The position numbers and the translations under genes are program-made. 64,000 bases of DNA from Klebsormidium nitens (lineage: Eukaryota > Streptophyta > Klebsormidiophyceae > Klebsormidiales > Klebsormidiaceae), in assembly GCA_000708835.1 (NCBI GenBank), contig DF237387.1, forward strand, positions 1 to 64,000, read 5' to 3'. The notes beneath the pieces were generated by a model that saw only the letters and a list, made by a program, of their open reading frames with translations, was not told where the DNA came from and made no database searches. This document shows, in pieces, positions 56,793 through 64,000 of this stretch (its first letter is position 1; each line of letters begins with the position of its first letter).

Positions 56793-58561
56793 GTTTCAGC
56801 CCAGTCCTCTCACAGCTCTCAGGCAATCATTGCAAGGGCCATGCTTGATTTTCAAACATGGAGTCCTGTCAAATGGTTCATCGACATGGACAGGCCAGAG
56901 GCTCAGAGAGCCCCGCCACCACCAGAGCCGTTCTGCAGGGGGTAAAACAAGAGTTGCATTTCAATCAATCAATCTACCCAGAAGCTGTGGTTAGGAACAG
57001 CGAACAAGTTAACTGCACAAAAGGTTGAACCTTCCGTATTATACACCTGAAAGCCTGAAGGCTGCCCCAAAGTCACGGTGTCTAGTACACTGCATCTGCC
57101 AAGAAACAGGGTAATCAAAACGACCGAACGAAATGACAATCAACAACTTCCTGCATGCGGAGCTTTACCCTCATAGTGGTGGTTCTGAACGACTATAAAT
57201 CGCCGCATCTTTCTGACCTAGAAGATGGCGCTTTCCATCTTGCTCTCAAACTACTCGGAAGAAATCATATTATACATGTGAAGAATGCTGAACTTTTTTA
57301 CTACTCTCTGGATACTTTGCATGGACTCAGTCAGGCACTTCCACAACAATATACATTTCAACAGCTGTCACAACATTGTTGGATGAGAGCTGCACCACTA
57401 ACGATGGCCTGCTGTAAAGCAGACCAGCACCATCTCAAAGGTTTGACTTGGGCCTGTAACAAGTTCTCACCTCTTATATTTCCACAGCGTCACAGCATTC
57501 TGTCAACGAACTGTCCGGCGCTCACGATTCCAAGCAGCTCCCTACAAAACGAACACCCCTGGACTTGCAGCAATGTAGAACATCAATGCAGCTTCTTGAA
57601 CTCCTACAATTTCAAACAAGCTTTGGAAGCTGCTGTGCTGCTTTTTGTTGTGAACAGCCTCTGGCATATTGTGCACTGTCATCAGCTGGAAATTGCAGAC
57701 TCAAGTACACCCGAGGGTGAAGCGGGAACTCCCCGGGTATGAGTTGCCGGGAAAATTAGCCCTTTCGCGGCCCCGGTTACCGTCTCGGGCTTTCGCTTGG
57801 GGGATCCCACATGGGCCTTCCGGCCATACGGTAGTTTTCGTGAAAACATGGGGCGAATCGCTCCGATCGCACGGCTTCGCGGCGAATTTGCGCTCGATCG
57901 CGGAGTTGCCCCGGGCACGCACTTGGTCGACCCGGAGCAGCGGCTACTTCGGGCGACCGTGCTCGGATTAAAGCATGGGTTTTGGTTTACCGGTTGTTAG
58001 AGGAAAATTATAGCCAGAATGAGCAGAATTTAAATCATTTGTGTTGGACGTGCTATATGTGATTTGTCTGAGCGGATTTTTGCGTTTATGGTTACACTGG
58101 CGGTACGTACTGGAGGCTACTGGAGGCTCGTCAGTATCATTCCGTTACCTGAGTCGGTCTGGACCACTAGATTCCAAGGAACGTACCGCGAGAAAAACCC
58201 TAAAGGCTGACACATGTTGGACGTCATCGTTCTTGGTCATTCAGTATACCTCGAAACGTTCAATGCAGCACTGAGAGGAGCAGCTGCGCAATGCCATCCT
58301 GCAGCTGGCCAAATAACCTTTTTGAGGGTGCTCATGATGGGCAATCAGAAATTGCCCGCATTCCTATGCTCCGGCCCGGCGCTCCTGCTGGCTGGCTTGG
58401 TGTTAAACCTACTATCACGATGAATCAATTAGAATGTTTGCACTGTTGTTGATGCACCACTGCTAGCATCATTCCATCGTCACGTGATTGTTACCTCTTG
58501 CTAGACTGGGCAGCTGTGCCTCGGAGAATAGGACCTGTAGAACCTGAGAGAAGCTAGTTAA
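56793..58561. other. Mostly unassigned; includes a GC-rich island
   Basis: An open frame from ATG at 57155 to 57742 (195 codons) is Cys/His/Leu-rich, resembles nothing I know and has no splice or context support. At about 57705–58000 a GC-rich island is open in several frames on both strands (for example 57797–58000 plus and 57682–57918 minus) and ends abruptly before AT-rich sequence. It may be a fragment of a dispersed repeat or an exon of an unrecognised gene. Confidence 0.3.
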
Positions 58562-60867
58562 ATGTCCAATGCTGCCCCCTTTGCTGCCCCCTTGGTTGAC
58601 TTTGACCCAAGACAGTACGAGGCAGCGCCAGCCATTGCACTGTCAGGGAACTCCCAGCTGCCAACTCAAAGCTGCCTTTGGCAATGCACCGACCTGTCAA
58701 CCATAGCAAGCGAGAAACCAGACTGGGTTCTCATGCTTTGCAAAGAAGCATACCTGAAAGCTCTTCCAGGTAAGTTGGAGATCAAGGTAAGTTCCAGGAA
58801 GAATGATGCAGTTCAGGAATTGCAGCCAATCTACGCTGGCTTGGGAGCTGAATAGAGCCCCAATTTGGGAATGGCCGCAGGTTTTAGAGATTGATTTAAC
58901 TGTTCTGTCAGGTTGCATCTTTCAGGGAGCCATGGTTTCAGGATGGTGGCTAATTTGAGCTGGGTTCTGCGTGACGACGACGGTTGGCAGGTGGTTTCGC
59001 CCCTTACCAGCTATTTTCCTTCACAAAGCTTCAAGGCGAGGTTCACAGGACACTTGATATTTTCATAAGTGGATTCGCAGATTCAAATGGCCTCGCAGAA
59101 TTCTCTTGATGGTTTTGACAACTGAGCAGCATCGTGCACTTATCAGTCTGCCTTGATGAAAGATGAGCTACGAACAGAGTCCTGCTGCTCATTTCTGCTC
59201 ATTGCCTCTGCACTTTTTTGGTAACTGCAATCCCGAGAGCTTTCTGCAAAGCTAGCTGGCTAGCTCCTTCTGCGCAGCCCTGTGTTCTTGGTCAAGCCCC
59301 AAAACCCCCCCAAAAAATCATCCTCTTGAGGAGACCTTCGTGTTTCAGTCATTCCTTGTACATCTTTCATGTAAAGGACTGCGCCTCTTTGTTGTGTTTC
59401 TTTGTGACAGTCTAGAGTTTGGTCACGTGCAAACGCCCCAAGTGAAGTTGTCTTTGTCTCACAGGTGCTCTTGACTGGGCTACCTCTTCAATGCTTTACT
59501 CCGGATGGTCTACTCTTCACAGCAAAGAGTTGCACTACTTTTGATAGGCTTGCGGCCGGTTCCTTCTACTATGAAACGAGGCGAGGTTCCTTCCAAAAAT
59601 AGACATAAGAAAACCAAACTTCAGCCTGACAACAGGGACTGGGCACACATGATAACAAGTCACGAACCTCTCAATAGGTATGTTGTGTGAATCGGAAAAG
59701 TAAGGACGGACGCTACAGGGGCATGGGATCGCTCTTGCAAAGTGTTTCATAGCAGAAATTCGAGCGGGCCTTGCATCATCAGAAGATGCTTGCTTTCAAG
59801 TCAGCTTTCCTGGTGACATACCGATTTGCGTTTCCGGTTCTCTCTTTTCTTTGTCTCGTCCCCAAGTTACGAGTTTGTTTGAACTCAAACATCTCAAGAA
59901 ACATCAGGTCACCTGTTTGCTCGAAGGTGATATCGAAGTCAGGAGCCGTAGTTCAAGCTTTATGGACCGTTTGCTTCCTACCGACCAAAGTCGGCAATCG
60001 TGAGAGACTAGACATTTGAGGTTGAAAACTGCCCCCGTTGTGGAGAAGGCTTTGTATGGTGGAGCTGGCGAGGTCGCGGCGCATGGCCGCATCTTTTTCG
60101 AATCTTCGTCATGCAATTCTGTGGTCGCTTGCAGAAATGGGGTCCGACCTCGTGAACGACCAGCCGTTGCAATGCTGCCAACTTGCGAGTCAAAAGTTTG
60201 AAAAGAGGAAGCAAACGCTCGGGAGGTGAGTTTGCTGTATTGCAGCCCGAATTGTTTCAAGCTTGGCTTCAAAGAGTTCAGATTCAAGTCCAGCCATACT
60301 TTTCTTGTTGCCCGCGCTGAAGGGTCCATGCCGGATTGACGGCACACTGAATCACCTTCAACGGTTAAGCGAGTTGATTAGGACTCGGTTCTCATTTGAA
60401 CTCGGCAGTTAGCACGGTGCAGAAGCATGAGATGATGTTCTGCGTTTCCTGTCCGAAGCAAATGTGAAGCTAAAGTACGTACAAAAGAGGATCGACGGTC
60501 ATAGCAAAACAGGGACGCGGGTGCTGCCACCTTGCCCAAAAGGCAGTCCGTTGAACAGGTTGTTAGAGCGCACTTTCTTAGGCTCTCGATCAAAAGTATC
60601 GGGCGGTTGAGCCTTCACGTCTTCGAACACCTGTACCGCATGCGAGCCCCTGATTTCCAGATGGAAAGTGCACTCACCAAAGAACGAAGGTCCCTAAACA
60701 TTGCCACTTTCGTTTTGCAGGAGGATAACAGCCGGCCAAGATTTCTTGGTCTTGACTCCCCATCCCTGCCTTACAAGAGTCGAATTCCCGGCCTATCAAT
60801 TGACCACTTCCATCGTGTAAACAGGATGGTGACTTATATAGGCCAACAATTAAACTTACATATGTAG
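58562..60867 (+). CDS. Candidate gene of unknown function (incomplete model)
   Basis: Three exon-like pieces lie on the plus strand. 58562–58769 starts with ATG (MSNAAPFAAPLVDFDP) and ends in a strong donor (CCAG|GTAAGT) in phase 1. 60056–60225 (ATG, ELARSRRMAASFSNL) ends at GGGAG|GTGAGT in phase 2. It joins in phase to 60582–60867, which runs to a stop (LSLHVFEHLYRMRAP). The last two together give 151 residues. A possible middle exon begins after an acceptor at 59464 (VLLTGLPLQCFTPDG). I cannot connect the first piece to the later ones, so this may be two small genes. No domain is recognised. Confidence 0.3.
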
Positions 60868-61436
60868 TTGCAATCGTCACTGCAAGAGTCATGACTGAAG
60901 ATGAAAATCGATTGTCGGACTGCTTCCAAGTACAAGTTTTGACGGTTTCGTTCAGATCAACTTGCCGCGGCCGAGCTTACAGTCGAAACGTCATATGAGC
61001 ATAGTACGTGATTATTGGTGGTACCATGAAACCGAGGCCGTGCCGAGAGCCTCGTGCATATTGACAATGGTCCCTTAGAGGTTTACCCGCGCGGCCGTAT
61101 ATACGCACAGTGCGTACACACGCGCGCATGCCAAGCTGATACGCATTGATCGGCCTGGCCGGCCATACATGCAGCATGTTAGATATATGCATGGTATATC
61201 AAGGCGGGACCGCTTACCGTCAAACATGTCGGAGGGTAATTGATTAATTCAGGGCCCAGGGCCGGGATCGTGCACTCATCATTGCATGGCTTCGATGTTT
61301 CACAACGCGTGGTGTGCACGATTATTGCAGTTGCAATTCCGGGGTGAGTACGGGAGTTGGACACCAGTATATGCTCTCATCATAAGGGCGAAGTAAGTAA
61401 GATAATGTCCATCATACCCAGAATTAATGTTACCAA
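60868..61436. other. Convergent intergenic region, nothing recognised
   Basis: AT-rich sequence with short palindromic patches around 61085–61165. No ORF of interest. It should hold the 3' UTRs of the flanking genes. Confidence 0.4.
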
Positions 61437-64000
61437 TCAAGAAGGCCTGGCTTTTTTTGACGCACGACTTGTATTTGAAAAGCTTCCCTCCGGTTCCTTC
61501 TTCTTGCTGCAGCGGCGCTCGGCAAGCTTCTCTATGTACTTCCAAGGTTGAGAAGGGTCAACCCCAGCCGCAGCCATACTAGCCTCGACCGCTTCAATTG
61601 CTGCAGCCTCATCCACGTTACCTCTCCGCATGACGTCTTCTATGATTATGCACAGTTTGCGGAACTTGGAGAAATACCTGATCTCTTTCACCCGCCCCCT
61701 CCTCCATGAACAGCCGTACAGATCCTCCAAATCCCTCAAGGGAAGCGGACAGCCTGGCTTGCCATGTGCCCATTCACTCCAATATTGAGCTACACACTGG
61801 TAATCTCTTCCTACCGTGTAACCCGAAACCCATTCGGGAAGGACGGTCGCATTCGAACGAACCCTCACAAAGGCCTGTCCGACGTCTGCGCTTTCTCTAA
61901 GAAGTTCGCCGTCCAGCTGGACTTCTCCACTGGGCTGTACGCCACCAGTCGTGCTGCTCGCTGGCCCCCCCTCTGGTGCACTACTGTATGCAGGCACCCT
62001 CTCCGGTGCGCGGCTGTTCTCTCCCCCCTCCTCTGGTGCGTGGCTGTCCGCGGGCACCCTCGCCGGTGCCCCGCCGTTTGAGGCGACCGCGTCCGAGGCG
62101 CGGCTGTCCGCTGCGCCCCCCTCTGGGGCTTGGCTGTTTTCTGTTCCTCCTTCTCGGGCAGGGCTGCCCGTTGGACTCCCGTTCGGTGCGCGTGTGTCCG
62201 CGGGCCTCCTCTCTGGTGCGCAGCCGTTGGCGGCGACCGCGTCCGGTGCGCGGGTGTCCGCGGACGTCCCCGCCGGTGCGGGGCTGTCCGAAGCGCCCCC
62301 TTCCGGTGCGCGACTGTCCGAAGCGCCCCCTTTCGGTGGCACGCAGCTGTCCGCGGACGCCCCTGCCGGTTCGCGGCGGTCCACAGCTCCCCCGTCCGGC
62401 GCGCAACTGTCCGCGGCGCCCCCGTCCGGTGTGCTGCCGTCCGTTGGCACACTCCCCGAGCACGCGGCCGCTCGTGCGGCTGCTCTTAAGGCAGCCTCTG
62501 TTGCTGCCGTAAGCGATGAGCTCGGGGGCCGAGCGAAAAAGGTCGGATGGCTTCTTCGGACAGCGGATTGCCCGCGCTCCACGGCAGTTGAAGCCCCACG
62601 TTCCCCGGTCGAGGAGGGGCTCGGAATTGCCCCAAAACGTTGGCCGGAACCGGAGTCCTGAAGGAGTCTCCTTAGTCCCGCCACCTCCTGCGCCAATTCC
62701 GCGATCTGCTTGAGGCCCGCTCGTTCCTTCTCCTTGCAGTCGCGAACGTCGCGTTGGATCCCAGCCAACAGTGCCTGATGATCCCGGAGGAGTGTAATGA
62801 CCTGCATAGAGCATACTCCAATGATTTGGGAGGCGACATGATGAGCGCGTCCTACGATATTTGACAGAAGAAGAGGGAAGCAAAAGTACGCCCGTAAAAG
62901 CATGCGCGGACCTTGCCGAGTTGCATAAGGACATCTCCGAAATGGATGACCGACGTGTCTCCTTTCCGAACAAAATCAGATACGAAGCTGACGTTTTATT
63001 GGCCCGTTCATCGACCGACACACTTGGCAAAGCCTTTGTCAGGGTCTGAATAGGGCTGTGGTACACCAAGGAGATACTTCGCTTGAAACGAAGACCTGCC
63101 CTGCTGACACGGTGGTCGTGTTTTGAATCAACCGTGATGCATTGTCCAAGCGAAGCGGTCTCACGGAAAGAACTTTGCTTATCTAAGCTCCCGAGGAGAA
63201 AGCATGCAGATCATAAGTTTCTTCACGCAGGTCAATCAGAACTCCGACCCCGATGGTGTAACGTACATTGGAGCAACACATCATAACAGTTGACTTTCAG
63301 CAAACAATCTGAACAGATGGGTACGTCTCTCTAAACCTTGAAAGCTAGTTCGGGATTCACCTCGGGTGGCAGGTTGATGAGTTGCGGCGGGGCCTCCGGT
63401 GCGTTGCACGCTTCCAAGACCTCCGCCGCAAACGAGTCCCAGTCATCGCCCTCAAAGATAGAGTGGTAGATGATGGGGTGACCGAGGTACTTTTCAAGGC
63501 TTTGTAGCACGGCCACGTCCTGGAGGATGACCGCACGCAGCTCAATGAGCAGCTCGACGAAGCGCTGTGCGGCGATGTCCCGCTCAGCCACGGGGCGAGT
63601 GAGATTCTTCTGCAGAGACTCGGTGAAAGTTAGCGTCTCTTCAAAAGAAGCTCTTTCTCCGTACGATGTACGCTGTTCGTCTCCTGATAGCAAATCGTAG
63701 TGCCCGAGCACGGCGGTGACAACAACCTCAGCCAAAGGAGAAGACCTTATTGCCGTGACCGGTGTGTTTTTTACTACTGTATGGTTCTCCAATTCGGTCC
63801 CGAGCGCTTCCTTTGAGCACGACTTGACCGGATTTTGAACACCCGGAACCATTGACCTCCAAGTACAAAGTGAAGTCTTCAAGTCTTCCTCGGAAGCCGC
63901 GGTTTTGAAAGAGCAAAGACCGTCTGATATGCAAGAACTCTTGAAGAATGGCGCAGGCATCTTCTTGGATTAACGCTCTCTTCAACCAGTGACTAAGGGG
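61437..64000 (-). CDS. Ndc10/Crypton-like plus GCR1_C-type DNA-binding protein, partial at window edge
   Basis: Two open stretches are proposed as one gene whose 5' part lies beyond the window. The upstream stretch (open from 63960 or earlier to 63331) contains AQRFVELLIELRAVILQDVA and GHPIIYHSIF. These resemble the segment after the tyrosine-recombinase-like domain in Ndc10/CBF3 and Crypton-derived proteins. The downstream exon (62801 or 62807 to 61437) starts after an acceptor (CTATGCAG). It encodes a coiled coil (LKQIAELAQEVAGLRRLL), about sixteen decapeptide repeats, and a C-terminal domain at 61569–61844 with YWSEWAHG, LEDLYGCSWR and YFSKFRKL, which looks like GCR1_C. A basic tail (KKKEPEG, SKKARPS) could be a nuclear signal. 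Donors at 63360 or 63336 both join in phase 0; neither is a strong consensus. If unspliced, these are two genes. Family assignment is by motif pattern only. Confidence 0.5.
61941..62423 (-). repeat. 30-bp coding tandem repeat (decapeptide array)
   Basis: About sixteen degenerate 30-bp units encode decapeptides of the type GGAADSRAPE, with two units one residue longer and one shorter. The array keeps the minus-strand frame open across all units despite these changes of whole codons, which argues that it is translated. It links the coiled coil to the GCR1_C-like domain. Plus-strand frames are also open here as a shadow of the repeat. Confidence 0.85.

Noticed and set aside
57155-57742. 195-codon plus-strand ORF
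   Set aside because: It has no recognisable domain, no splice sites supporting it, and an odd Cys/His-rich composition. It is left as unassigned sequence rather than called a gene.
61951-62661. Long plus-strand ORFs (236 and 178 codons) with repeated Ser/Gly/Ala motifs
   Set aside because: They are the shadow of the 30-bp tandem repeat. The minus-strand frame continues into a recognisable domain; the plus frames do not.

Overview
The window is nuclear DNA from a eukaryote with intron-rich genes: GT–AG introns with GTGAGT/GTAAGT donors, T/C-rich tracts before the acceptors and long GC-rich exons. Most gene models below were assembled by hand by checking that reading phase is kept across each proposed splice. 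A plant-type ANGUSTIFOLIA/CtBP gene, an oleosin-like protein and a cluster of plant-type telomere motifs (AACCCTAA) in front of a mitochondrial ribosomal protein gene suggest the green lineage. A streptophyte (charophyte) alga is my best guess, but that is inference.

Left part (1–21.6 kb). Two direct copies of a dienelactone-hydrolase (DLH) gene lie at 1.8–4.6 kb and 7.7–10.7 kb. Each is followed by the 3' end of an ANGUSTIFOLIA (AN) gene on the minus strand. The right-hand AN (12.25–19.2 kb) is the full gene; the left-hand one (5.66–6.51 kb) is a decayed three-exon fragment. A unit of about 6 kb was therefore duplicated in tandem with a breakpoint inside AN. DLH copy 1 is intact. Copy 2 carries a 2-bp deletion and has lost a splice donor. 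Upstream of AN is a short same-strand ORF, then the divergently transcribed mS33 gene with its telobox cluster.

Middle part (21.6–36.4 kb). A long gene-poor stretch has only weak candidate exons. It is followed by a four-exon oleosin-like lipid-droplet protein (25.5–28.2 kb), a three-exon protein ending in a TFIIS/LEDGF-like helical bundle (30.9–32.1 kb), and a convergent trans-sulfuration PLP enzyme (32.9–36.3 kb, minus).

Right part (36.4–64 kb). Divergent from the PLP enzyme is an 865-residue ARM-repeat/coiled-coil/RING protein (37.0–42.6 kb). Next comes a 12-exon gene for a DUF262 (GmrSD/ParB-like) protein (43.8–49.2 kb), a domain best known from bacterial anti-phage and restriction systems. 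A convergent 1,633-residue SERAC1-like alpha/beta hydrolase with a membrane anchor and a helical-repeat middle follows (49.9–56.8 kb). After a stretch with one candidate orphan gene, the right edge holds a minus-strand gene (61.4 to beyond 64.0 kb). It appears to join an Ndc10/Crypton-like segment, a coiled coil, decapeptide repeats and a GCR1_C-like DNA-binding domain.

The genes do not form one pathway. The most unusual items are the eukaryotic DUF262 gene, the Ndc10/GCR1-type gene, the ARM–RING architecture and the AN-breaking tandem duplication.
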